From NCBI GenBank assembly GCA_036351055.1, contig JAZBOH010000154.1, positions 1-26,657 of the forward strand: a DNA stretch of 26,657 nucleotides, written 5' to 3'. Positions 15,686-22,811 of this stretch are shown here, one piece after another; the first letter of the stretch is position 1; every line of letters begins with the position of its first letter. The position numbers and the translations under genes were made by a program. This DNA is from JABDPF01 sp036351055 (GTDB lineage Bacteria; Pseudomonadota; Gammaproteobacteria; Xanthomonadales; SZUA-36). The notes below the pieces were generated by a model. It was given only the letters and a program-made list of their open reading frames with translations. It did not search any database and was not told the origin of the DNA.

Positions 15686-16320
15686 GGGCGTACTCCTCCT
15701 TCGAGCAGGCGACTTATGTGTCGTTCCAGCTCCGAAAGGCCTCTGTCGTCATAGGAAATGTCGAGCCCCTGTCTGGCGATATTCCGGGCGATAAACGGAA
15801 AAATCGACAGGGAAAGCAGCAGCAGGGAGATGATGTTCGGGTCCAGGTCCGTTGCGATGCGCCCCCGTTCCTGTTCACCGGCCAGGATGCCCGGGAATGC
15901 GCCGCCCAGCCGGGGTGCGATTTCTGCCAGGAAATGATCGCGCATGGTGCCGCCCGGAAGCATCACTTCGCGAACCATCAGCAGAGGCATATTGGGGTTC
16001 ATTTTCAGGGCGGAGAACAGCAGTCTGACCAGGTCTTCTGACCCGACCTGGCCGGCAGCCTTCATTTCCGCCAGGCTTGCCGCGAGGGGTTCGGTGATCC
16101 GTTCGACCACCTGCCGGAGCAGGGCTTCCTTGCTGCCAAAATAGTAGTGCACCATGGCCGGATTGGCCCCGACCACCTCGGCTACCTCGCGCAGGGAGGT
16201 GGCGGCAAAGCCCTGGCGCGCGAACAGGTCCTCGGCCGCATCCAGGATATCTTCACGCATCAGGGTCGAGCCCTGGCCCGGCGGCCGGCCGCGGGTCTTG
16301 TTGTTGGCGGCTTTGCTCAC
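15682..16320 (-). CDS. TetR-family repressor of the efflux operon (CecR-like)
   Basis: A 212-residue TetR regulator. The N-terminal helix-turn-helix is TSLREVAEVVGANPAMVHYYFGSKEALL (about 41-68), after a basic arm with RGRPPG (10-15). The C-terminal ligand domain resembles the CecR/YbiH group. It starts at GTG (16320) with an AGGAAG site, and no better in-frame ATG lies nearby. It is the first gene of a tightly overlapping operon with hlyD, the ATPase and the permease, matching the E. coli cecR-ybhGFSR order. It most likely represses its own operon by binding the palindrome over the promoter at 16351-16379 and releases it on ligand binding. Confidence 0.92.
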   Translation of the reverse strand: MSKAANNKTRGRPPGQGSTLMREDILDAAEDLFARQGFAATSLREVAEVVGANPAMVHYYFGSKEALLRQVVERITEPLAASLAEMKAAGQVGSEDLVRLLFSALKMNPNMPLLMVREVMLPGGTMRDHFLAEIAPRLGGAFPGILAGEQERGRIATDLDPNIISLLLLSLSIFPFIARNIARQGLDISYDDRGLSELERHISRLLEGGVRP

Positions 16321-16350
16321 GCTTGCTTCCTGCTCGTTCCAGACAGGCGC

Positions 16351-16379
16351 ATTATAAATTAATTAACCAATTAATTAAA
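16351..16379 (-). promoter_or_regulatory. tetR operon promoter with overlapping palindromic operator
   Basis: On the minus strand, a perfect TATAAT (16351-16356) lies 17 bases from a poor TTTAAT (16374-16379), about 30 bases before the GTG start. Between them, AATTAATT (16357-16364) and AATTAATT (16369-16376) form an inverted repeat with spacer AACC. A dimeric TetR bound there would block RNA polymerase, so autorepression is a natural reading. The binding itself is inferred. Confidence 0.65.
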
Positions 16380-16454
16380 TACTTGGATCATTGGCTCCTT
16401 GCAGGAGGTCCCGGCTCACGTCCCAGGCCACGGCCATGCAAACGTGGAACACGC

Positions 16455-18134
16455 CTACTTGTCGGGCCTGGAGAAGTCCATCGTCTCCCAGTAATTCTTG
16501 ACCTCGCTCTTCATTTCCTTGCGCAGCAGCAGGATGCCGATGATATTGGGTATCGTCATCAACGCGATCGCGATGCCGGAGAAGGTCCAGATGATGGTGG
16601 TGTCGATAATGGCCGCGAAGAAAAAGCCCAGCACGTAAACCATCCGGTAATAACGCACGTACTTCACACCCCACAGGAAGGTCACCGCCCGGTCACCGTA
16701 GTAGGACCAGGCGATGGCGGTTGAAAAAGCGAAGAGCAGGAGGCTGACCGGGATGATGAAGCTGCCCATGTCGCCCATAAAGCCGCGGCTGAAGGCGATG
16801 GTGGTCAATGGCGCACTGTGCACCAGTGATTTACCCGTGAAACGAATATTGCTGTCGACCTGGAACACACGGCCGCTCTCCACCGCAAGCTCTCCGCTGT
16901 ACGGGCGGCCGGAACCCTGGTCGGTGACCTGTATGTCTTCCGCGATGGAGCGTGCGTGGATCACGGTAACCGGTCCCTGGAGCGTGCCGTCTACTACCCG
17001 AAGGGCGCCATTGAACAGTTCCACGTTCGAATCGGCATTGGGATCCAGGAAGCGGAACAGTTCGTCGCGTTGCCCGGCATCTGTCTCGTCGTAATGTCCG
17101 GCCAGGACCACAAGGTCGCTGCGCTGAAAAATATTTTCATGCTTTTCTTTCCACACGCCCGATGAAAGCAGCACCAGTCCGGTCAGCGTGCAGATAATGA
17201 TGGTATCGATAAAGGGCTCGAGAATGGCCACCATGCCTTCTGAAACCGGGTGGTCGGCCTTGGCCGCGGCGTGCGCGATGGGTGCGCTGCCCTGACCGGC
17301 TTCATTCGAAAACAGGCCGCGGTTAACGCCGCGGTTGAGCGCATAGGCCAGTGTCGCGCCCAGGAAACCGCCGGTTGCGGAAGAGCCGGTAAAGATGTCG
17401 CTGGCGATGGTGACAACCGAGGGTATGATATTTTCCGCGTTGTATAAAATGACCGACAGGGCGCCAAAGAAGTACACCACGGCCATGACCGGCACCAGTT
17501 TGGACGTGACGGCTGCGATGCGCCGGATGCCGCCCAGGATAATCATCGCCAAGAGAACCGACAGCACCAGCCCGGTAATGGCCGGATGGATACCAAAAGC
17601 CGTGTTCATGGAGTTGGAAATGCTATTGATCTGCGGCATATTGCCGGTGCCAAAGGAAGAAATGATGGTCGCCAGCGCAAACAGGACCGCCATCCATTTC
17701 ATGTTGAGGCGGTTTTTCATGTAGTACATCGGACCGCCTGCCGCTGTTCCGTCCTCGGTAAATTCCCGGTGTTTGTGCGACAGGGTTACCTCGACAAACT
17801 TGGTGGTCATGCCCACCATGGCCGTGACCAGCATCCAGAACAGCGCGGCCGGGCCGCCGAGGTGGATGGCCAGTGCGACCCCGGCGATATTGCCGGTGCC
17901 CACGGTGCCGGAAAGCGCGGTGGTCAGTGCGCGGAAATGAGTGGTATCGCCTTTGGCGCCTTTCTCATCGTATTTACCCGTAACCATCAGCAAGGCGTGT
18001 CGGAAATAGCGAATCTGGGGGAATTTGAGGTAAAACGTGAAAAACAGGCCGGTACCGATCAGCAGGTAAACGAACCAGGCGGAACCGCCTATATAACCAT
18101 CGATGGTGGCGAAAAACTCATTGAGTGCGTGCAT
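16455..18134 (-). CDS. AGCS amino acid:sodium symporter with large soluble insertion
   Basis: A 559-residue alanine or glycine:cation symporter family protein in the inner membrane. Family motifs include SGTVGTGNIAGVA (75-87), AAGGPMYYMK (131-140), NRGLFSNEAGQGSAP (271-285) and FAFSTAIAWSYYGDR (468-482). Usual members are about 450 residues. The extra length lies at about 330-440, a polar stretch between two helices that contains LFRFLDPNADSNVELFNG and looks beta-rich. The membrane core remains intact on both sides. I chose the ATG at 18134 with a GGGAG site; the frame opens further upstream (18197) but that part is unlikely. It transports a small neutral amino acid, probably with sodium; the exact substrate is unknown. 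Confidence 0.92.
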   Translation of the reverse strand: MHALNEFFATIDGYIGGSAWFVYLLIGTGLFFTFYLKFPQIRYFRHALLMVTGKYDEKGAKGDTTHFRALTTALSGTVGTGNIAGVALAIHLGGPAALFWMLVTAMVGMTTKFVEVTLSHKHREFTEDGTAAGGPMYYMKNRLNMKWMAVLFALATIISSFGTGNMPQINSISNSMNTAFGIHPAITGLVLSVLLAMIILGGIRRIAAVTSKLVPVMAVVYFFGALSVILYNAENIIPSVVTIASDIFTGSSATGGFLGATLAYALNRGVNRGLFSNEAGQGSAPIAHAAAKADHPVSEGMVAILEPFIDTIIICTLTGLVLLSSGVWKEKHENIFQRSDLVVLAGHYDETDAGQRDELFRFLDPNADSNVELFNGALRVVDGTLQGPVTVIHARSIAEDIQVTDQGSGRPYSGELAVESGRVFQVDSNIRFTGKSLVHSAPLTTIAFSRGFMGDMGSFIIPVSLLLFAFSTAIAWSYYGDRAVTFLWGVKYVRYYRMVYVLGFFFAAIIDTTIIWTFSGIAIALMTIPNIIGILLLRKEMKSEVKNYWETMDFSRPDK

Positions 18135-18195
18135 GGTAACTCCCGGGGAACCGGCATATATTAACCTTAAACAGGGCCGGTGCTGCAAACAGCCC

Positions 18196-18207
18196 ATCTA
18201 CGTAGAT
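18196..18207. promoter_or_regulatory. 12-bp perfect palindrome in divergent promoter region
   Basis: ATCTACGTAGAT is a perfect 12-bp palindrome between the divergent symporter and the small unrecognised gene. It touches a TTGACC (18207-18212) that, with AATATA (18231-18236), could be the -35/-10 pair of the rightward gene. It could be an operator. No regulator gene is adjacent. Confidence 0.4.
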
Positions 18208-18261
18208 TGACCACCAGCGGTGATTGCCGGAATATAGCTTGAGTGAAACGGGAGAGGGCCA

Positions 18262-18702
18262 ATGACCTTCAAACTGACGATGTCGCTAGTCTCCGAGAGC
18301 CAGGAAGGCGACTGCGGCGATAGCTGGATGTACGAACTGGAAGCCAAGGCCTTTTGTGAAGGACTCAAAGGCAATGCCATTATCAAGGTGCCGAAGCACA
18401 CGCTGGAACCGGGTGAGGTGCAAAAGCCCCATGGGTCACCTGACCCGGTGTTGCTGTTCGAAGGGGAGTGCGGGGACGAAATTCTCGTCAGGTTGATGTT
18501 GACCGCCACCGAGGTCGACATGTTTATCAACGATGTGGGCAAGGTCAGCAAGGACATCCGGATTGAAATGCCCGGGCCCGGCAACCCACGGGCAACGCGC
18601 GAGGTCGAGATTGCCGCGGGTGTGCGTGAATCACCCGGGATTCGCAACAAGAGTTCCGTTTTCACCCTGAGAGTGAGGTTTACGGTGGAAAACACCGCTT
18701 GA
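18262..18702 (+). CDS. Unrecognised small protein, probably cytoplasmic and beta-rich
   Basis: A 146-residue protein I do not recognise. It has no signal peptide or membrane segment, is acidic to neutral, and has alternating hydrophobic patterning suggestive of beta strands (FKLTMSLV near the start, FTLRVRFTVE near the end). Cysteines are at 18, 32 and 70. The middle contains PKHTLEPGEVQ and ECGDEILVRLML; a Pro/Gly-rich stretch (103-109) precedes the last third. The ATG at 18262 has a good GGGAGAGGG site, which together with the long sense frame supports a real gene. It is divergent from the AGCS symporter across 127 bases and lies 93 bases before the LytS-type kinase gene. Neighbours give no clear function. 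Confidence 0.72.
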   Translation: MTFKLTMSLVSESQEGDCGDSWMYELEAKAFCEGLKGNAIIKVPKHTLEPGEVQKPHGSPDPVLLFEGECGDEILVRLMLTATEVDMFINDVGKVSKDIRIEMPGPGNPRATREVEIAAGVRESPGIRNKSSVFTLRVRFTVENTA

Positions 18703-18795
18703 GCGTTGAAACGAAGGCTGTTTGAGACCAATCGGTGTCAGTTTTCGACAGGGCGTAGCCTTTTCAGTCTATTTTGGGGCTAGAATGGCGGCGCT

Positions 18796-19917
18796 ATGAT
18801 AAGGGATCTCCTCAAGGACCAATCGAAACTGTTCTGGGTATTGCACCTGGGCGGTTGGCTTTTGTGGGGGCTGGTCGCCAAGTTCGGCTATACGGTAGTC
18901 CTCCTGCCGGAAGTGCCACCCGGATATTTCGGGTACTGCATGTTGATTTCCTTTATCGGCATGCTGCTGAGCCTGGTGCTTCGCTATATCTATCGATTTT
19001 TCTGGAGCAAGGCTTTCTGGATGCAGTCGATCGCGTTCATCGCCGCGTCTTTTGCCGCCGCCTATACCTGGATGCACGCGAGAAGTTATATCTACGTCGG
19101 TTGGATCGAAAAAGAAAAAGACATGGAAGAGTGGTACGAGAAAATGGGGGACGCCGCCGAACTCTATTCCAAGATGTCCTACGTAGAATCGTACACCATT
19201 GCATTCATCGTAATGGCAGCCTGGAGCTTCCTCTATTTTGGCATCAAGTACTACCAGATCTTCCAGGAGGTTCAGAAAAGCGCACTGAAATCGGCTGCCA
19301 TGGCACACGAGGCCCAGCTGAAAATGCTGCGTTACCAGCTGAATCCTCATTTCCTGTTCAATACCCTGAACGCCATTTCCACGCTGATTCTCGAACAGGC
19401 GACCGACGATGCGAACCGCATGGTCACGCGCCTGTCCAGTTTCCTGCGCCATTCGCTGGACAACGATCCGATGAAGATGGTGACGCTGAAGCAGGAACTT
19501 GCAGCCCTGAAGCTCTACCTGGATATTGAGAAGGTGCGCTTCGAAGAGCGTCTCAACCTGGAGCTGGACATTGAGGACGAGGCATTCGAAGCGCTGATCC
19601 CCAGCCTGCTGCTGCAGCCGCTGGTCGAGAACGCCATCAAGTATGGCATCGCCCGCTCCGTCGACGGCGGCCGCCTGAAGATCGCGGCGCGGGTGTTTGC
19701 CGGGGACCTCTTGCTGGAATTGAGTGACGATGGTCCCGGCGTGGAACTGCTCGACGGCCAGATTCCAGGCGCCAACGGTGTCGGCCTGAGAAACACGCGT
19801 GAGCGCCTGGCCGAGCTGTACGGCAGCCATCACTCCTTCCGCCTCAGTGAGACTGACCCGCATGGCCTCACCATTCGTATCCGGATCCCCTTCGAATCGA
19901 AATCAATTAATACCTGA
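18796..19917 (+). CDS. LytS-type membrane sensor histidine kinase
   Basis: A 373-residue sensor kinase of the LytS/His_kinase family. The N-terminal part holds four probable helices (about 12-30, 46-66, 74-92 and 134-152). A predicted outside loop rich in charged and aromatic residues (about 95-130, KEKDMEEWYEKMG) lies between the third and fourth. The phosphoacceptor is H185 in QLNPHFLFNTLN, the hallmark of this family. The HATPase part has N box LVENAIKYG (276-284), DDGPG (311-315) and GVGLRNTRERL (328-338). Such kinases usually pair with a LytTR response regulator; none is next to it here, and fbaA follows. A TAGAAT hexamer ends 10 bases before the ATG, so the leader could be very short. 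Confidence 0.9.
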   Translation: MIRDLLKDQSKLFWVLHLGGWLLWGLVAKFGYTVVLLPEVPPGYFGYCMLISFIGMLLSLVLRYIYRFFWSKAFWMQSIAFIAASFAAAYTWMHARSYIYVGWIEKEKDMEEWYEKMGDAAELYSKMSYVESYTIAFIVMAAWSFLYFGIKYYQIFQEVQKSALKSAAMAHEAQLKMLRYQLNPHFLFNTLNAISTLILEQATDDANRMVTRLSSFLRHSLDNDPMKMVTLKQELAALKLYLDIEKVRFEERLNLELDIEDEAFEALIPSLLLQPLVENAIKYGIARSVDGGRLKIAARVFAGDLLLELSDDGPGVELLDGQIPGANGVGLRNTRERLAELYGSHHSFRLSETDPHGLTIRIRIPFESKSINT

Positions 19918-19945
19918 TCTCATCTTGAAATAGACGCCCGAATAC

Positions 19946-19974
19946 TTAAAACTGAAAAGATTCGCTTTTATACT
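19946..19974 (+). promoter_or_regulatory. Putative fbaA promoter
   Basis: TTAAAA (19946-19951) and TATACT (19969-19974) are separated by 17 bases in an AT-rich 113-base gap between the kinase gene and fbaA. This would give a leader of about 50 bases. Assigned by consensus match only. Confidence 0.5.
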
Positions 19975-20030
19975 TTAATGCGGCGAGGCTGCGTTAAACC
20001 CTTTTATTGAAACCAGACGAGGAACAATCG

Positions 20031-21110
20031 ATGTCCGAGAAAACCCTGAAGCCCGGTGTGGTCACCGGCGAAGGTTACAAAACACTTGTTGAAGCCGCGA
20101 AAGCGGGCGGTTATGCGCTGCCCGCGGTCAACGTGGTTGGAACCAACAGCCTGAACGCCTGCATGGAAGCGGCCGCCAAGGCCCATTCCGATATCATTAT
20201 CCAGCTCTCCAACAGCGGCGGCGCATTCTATGCCGGCGCCGGCATGCCGGACGGCTTCCAGGCCAAGGTCATGGGCTCGGTCGCCGCGGCCCAGCACGCC
20301 CACCTGCTGGCGGAGCACTACGGCATCTGTGTCGCCATGCACACGGATCACGCCAACAAGGCCCTGATCCCCTGGATCGAAGCCCTGCTGGACCACGGCG
20401 AGGCCTACTACGAGATACACGGCAAACCCCTGTTCAGTTCACATATGCTGGATCTTTCAGCAGACCCGATCGATTTCAACCTGGGCGAATGCGCCCGCAT
20501 CCTGGAACGCATGGCCAAAATCGACATGTCCCTGGAAATCGAGCTGGGCGTGACCGGTGGCGAGGAAGACGGAATCGGCAGCGAGTTCGACGAGGCGGCC
20601 GACAACTCCAAGCTCTACACACAGCCCGCAGACGTACTGCGTGCCTACGAACTGCTGAACCCGATTGGCCACTTCTCGGTTGCCGCCTCCTTTGGCAACG
20701 TGCACGGTGTCTACAAGCCGGGTAATGTCAAGCTGCGCCCGGAAATCCTGAAGAACTCCCAGGCACTGGTCGAGGAAACCCATGGCACGGGCCACAACCC
20801 GCTGCACCTGGTGTTCCACGGCGGTTCCGGTTCAGAAAAAGCCAAGATCTCCGAAGCGGTCAGCTACGGCGTATTCAAGATGAACATCGATACCGATACC
20901 CAGTTCGCGTTCTCCGAGCCGGTCGGCAAGTTCATTAACGAAAACCCGAAAGCCTTCCTGTACCAGGTGGATCCGGAAGACGGCACCCCGTACAAGAAGT
21001 TCTACGATCCGCGCAAATACCTGCGCGCCGGCGAAGCGGGCATCGTTGATCGCCTGCAGGAAGCCTGCGAAGACCTGGGTTCAAAAGGCAAATCCATCGC
21101 TTCAGCCTGA
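20031..21110 (+). CDS. fbaA: Class II fructose-bisphosphate aldolase
   Basis: Cytoplasmic glycolytic and gluconeogenic enzyme that cleaves fructose 1,6-bisphosphate to dihydroxyacetone phosphate and glyceraldehyde 3-phosphate, with zinc. The protein is 359 residues, the same length as E. coli FbaA. Key motifs are HTDHANKALIPW (104-115, with D106 and H107), ELGVTGGEEDG (171-181), SFGNVHG (220-226, zinc ligand H225) and VFHGGSGS (261-268, zinc ligand H263). NIDTDTQ follows. The ATG at 20031 has a GAGGAA site; an in-frame TTG at 20007 is less likely. It stands alone between the LytS-type kinase and a strong terminator, with its own promoter-like sequence. No pgk, gap or Calvin-cycle genes are next to it. 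Confidence 0.97.
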   Translation: MSEKTLKPGVVTGEGYKTLVEAAKAGGYALPAVNVVGTNSLNACMEAAAKAHSDIIIQLSNSGGAFYAGAGMPDGFQAKVMGSVAAAQHAHLLAEHYGICVAMHTDHANKALIPWIEALLDHGEAYYEIHGKPLFSSHMLDLSADPIDFNLGECARILERMAKIDMSLEIELGVTGGEEDGIGSEFDEAADNSKLYTQPADVLRAYELLNPIGHFSVAASFGNVHGVYKPGNVKLRPEILKNSQALVEETHGTGHNPLHLVFHGGSGSEKAKISEAVSYGVFKMNIDTDTQFAFSEPVGKFINENPKAFLYQVDPEDGTPYKKFYDPRKYLRAGEAGIVDRLQEACEDLGSKGKSIASA

Positions 21111-21120
21111 TAAACCTTGC

Positions 21121-21161
21121 AAGAAAAAAGGCGGGCCTGTTCTCAGGTCCGCCTTTTTCTT
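21121..21161. terminator. Strong, probably bidirectional intrinsic terminator
   Basis: GGCGGGCCTG (21130-21139) pairs with CAGGTCCGCC (21144-21153), with one G-T wobble and loop TTCT. An A-run precedes it (AAGAAAAAAG) and a T-run follows (TTTTTCTT), so it should work for fbaA on the plus strand and for the convergent small secreted protein gene on the minus strand. Confidence 0.92.
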
Positions 21162-21211
21162 GAACTGATCCCGCTGACTTTCAGAGCCAGCATTCAGGTC
21201 AGGTCAAACGT

Positions 21212-21592
21212 TTAGTGTTTTTTCGACTTGTAGAGCCGGTTGTCACTGCACTCCATCAGGTCGTCAAAAGCCGCCTCGATGGCTGAGCCTTCTTCGGAAT
21301 CTTCAGCGGACTTGGCCGCACCCCAGGCTTTCATGTCGGGGTAGGCATCAGCGAACAGGAACTTGGTCTGGTCGCCTACCACGGTGGTCATCATGTAGCT
21401 GTTCACTTCGTCGCTGCCCGCCACCTTTCGCGTCATGGCAAGCCACTTCTTGTTATTGGCCTCGACGTCTTCCATCTTTTTGCCGTCCTTCAATTCACAT
21501 TTCCACATTTCCACGATGGCCGTGTCGTGGTTATCGGCCAGGCACAGCCCGGGTAACAGCAGGAATACCAGTACCAAAATCATTTTTTTCAA
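21212..21592 (-). CDS. Small secreted protein of unknown function (TTG start)
   Basis: A 126-residue protein with a clear signal peptide (KKMILVLVFLLLPGLCLA), then a mature part of about 105 residues. I do not recognise it. Its layout (VEMWKCELKDGKKMEDV, later SYMMTTVVGDQTKFLFADAYPDMKAWGAA) resembles a dimeric alpha-beta-barrel or ABM-like fold, but this is a guess. Two mature cysteines (in WKCEL and MECSD) could form a disulfide in the periplasm. The start is probably TTG 21592, seven bases or so after GAGGAG. The ATG three codons later is 16 bases from that site and too far; a TTG further upstream overlaps the site itself. It is divergent from metA and converges on fbaA. Confidence 0.75.
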   Translation of the reverse strand: MKKMILVLVFLLLPGLCLADNHDTAIVEMWKCELKDGKKMEDVEANNKKWLAMTRKVAGSDEVNSYMMTTVVGDQTKFLFADAYPDMKAWGAAKSAEDSEEGSAIEAAFDDLMECSDNRLYKSKKH

Positions 21593-21658
21593 TGTAACTC
21601 TCCTCAATGGTTATCTAACGCCTGCATTGGGCGCATGGAACTAAGTATAGGCAAGATC

Positions 21659-21686
21659 TTGAAAACCGCCCGAACGCGGTTAGAAT
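21659..21686 (+). promoter_or_regulatory. Putative metA promoter close to the start codon
   Basis: TTGAAA (21659-21664), a 16-base spacer and TAGAAT (21681-21686) make a good sigma-70-type promoter. It sits inside the longest open frame of metA but just before the preferred ATG at 21692. Transcription would begin at about 21692-21694, giving a leaderless or nearly leaderless message. Confidence 0.55.
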
Positions 21687-21691
21687 CACGT

Positions 21692-22759
21692 ATGCCTCTG
21701 GTACAACATTCCAAATTACCGACGTTCAGCCGCCTTCGCGACTCCGGTCACGAGGTGCTTTCACTCGAGCGCGCCATGCACCAGGATATCCGTGAACTAC
21801 ACATCGGGTTTCTGAACATGATGCCGGACGCGGCGTTGCAGGCGACCGAGCGCCAGTTCATCCGTCTCGTTGGCGGTTGTAACCGTATCGCCCAGTTTTA
21901 CGTGTATCCGTTTTCACTGGCCGGCCTGCCACGTTCGCAAAATACGCTGGACTACATCGAACGCTACTACAGTACGTTTGACGAATTAAAAGAAACCGGC
22001 ATCGATGCCCTGATCATCACGGGGGCCAACGTGGCAACCCCCAGTCTCGAGCAGGAACCCTTCTGGGGGCCGCTGATGGAAGTGGTGGACTGGGCGCGCG
22101 AAAACGTGGCTTCCACCTTGTGTTCCTGCCTGGCGACCCATGCCGTGTTGAAAAGGTTTTATGGCATCGAGCGCCGGCCCATGCCGGAAAAACGCTGGGG
22201 TGTATTCAGCCACCGCACCAGTTACCCGGGCCACCCGCTTCTGCGCGGTATCAATACCCGGTTCGACGTGCCGCACTCGCGCTTCAACGACATTTCCAGG
22301 GAACAACTCGAAGCGGCCGGCTTGAAGGTGCTGGTCGAAAGCGACGATGGCGGGGTGCACATGGCCGTGAGCCAGGATCATTTTCGCGCCATTTTTTTCC
22401 AGGGCCATCCCGAGTACGACATCAACAGCCTGCTCAAGGAATACAAGCGCGAGGTACTACGTTACCTGGGCGGTGAATTGCCAAATCCGCCACCCTATCC
22501 GGAACACTACCTGCCGCAGGAAGCAACAGCGGCTGCAGAGCGTTTCCTGGACCAGGCAAAGTCGGCTTTGCAAAAGGGCCTGCCCCTGCCGGACTTTATC
22601 GATGATGAAATAGCGCCGCTGCTGGACAACACCTGGGGCGACACGGGCCGGGCGATCATCAGTAACTGGCTTGGGCTGGTGTACCAACTGACCAACCTCG
22701 ACCGGAAATTGCAGTACATGGAGGGAGTCGATCCGGATGATCCCCTGAAATTGAAGTGA
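21692..22759 (+). CDS. metA: Homoserine O-acyltransferase (MetA family)
   Basis: A 355-residue MetA-type enzyme that acylates L-homoserine, the first committed step of methionine synthesis. The catalytic residues by comparison with E. coli are C146 (STLCSCLATHA), H239 and E241 (FFQGHPEYD). LHIGFLNMMPDAALQATERQF (36-56) and VPHSRFNDIS (193-202) are family motifs. The residue matching E. coli G111, which affects succinyl versus acetyl donor choice, appears to be A115, so the donor is not settled. I start at ATG 21692 (MPLVQHSKLP), which matches typical family N-termini. The frame extends to 21635 but would contain the promoter-like sequence. No clear Shine-Dalgarno site precedes the chosen ATG. 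It is 52 bases before metY. Confidence 0.93.
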   Translation: MPLVQHSKLPTFSRLRDSGHEVLSLERAMHQDIRELHIGFLNMMPDAALQATERQFIRLVGGCNRIAQFYVYPFSLAGLPRSQNTLDYIERYYSTFDELKETGIDALIITGANVATPSLEQEPFWGPLMEVVDWARENVASTLCSCLATHAVLKRFYGIERRPMPEKRWGVFSHRTSYPGHPLLRGINTRFDVPHSRFNDISREQLEAAGLKVLVESDDGGVHMAVSQDHFRAIFFQGHPEYDINSLLKEYKREVLRYLGGELPNPPPYPEHYLPQEATAAAERFLDQAKSALQKGLPLPDFIDDEIAPLLDNTWGDTGRAIISNWLGLVYQLTNLDRKLQYMEGVDPDDPLKLK

Positions 22760-22774
22760 TTTTGAAAACTTATC

Positions 22775-22788
22775 GCGGCTTTCGCCGC
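22775..22788 (+). repeat. Small hairpin between metA and metY
   Basis: GCGGC (22775-22779), loop TTTC, GCCGC (22784-22788) form a perfect 5-bp stem in the 52-base metA-metY gap. No T-run follows, so it is not a standard terminator. It could tune processing or read-through between the two genes. Confidence 0.35.
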
Positions 22789-22811
22789 TCCAACAAAACC
22801 CAGGAGAGTTC

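Noticed and set aside
18769..19863. 364-codon minus-strand frame over the LytS-type kinase
   Set aside because: It is antisense to a kinase with all catalytic motifs intact and shows no recognisable protein features.
22760..22811. SAM riboswitch or MetJ operator before metY
   Set aside because: The gap is only 52 bases, with one 5-bp hairpin and no AGACGTCT-like boxes.
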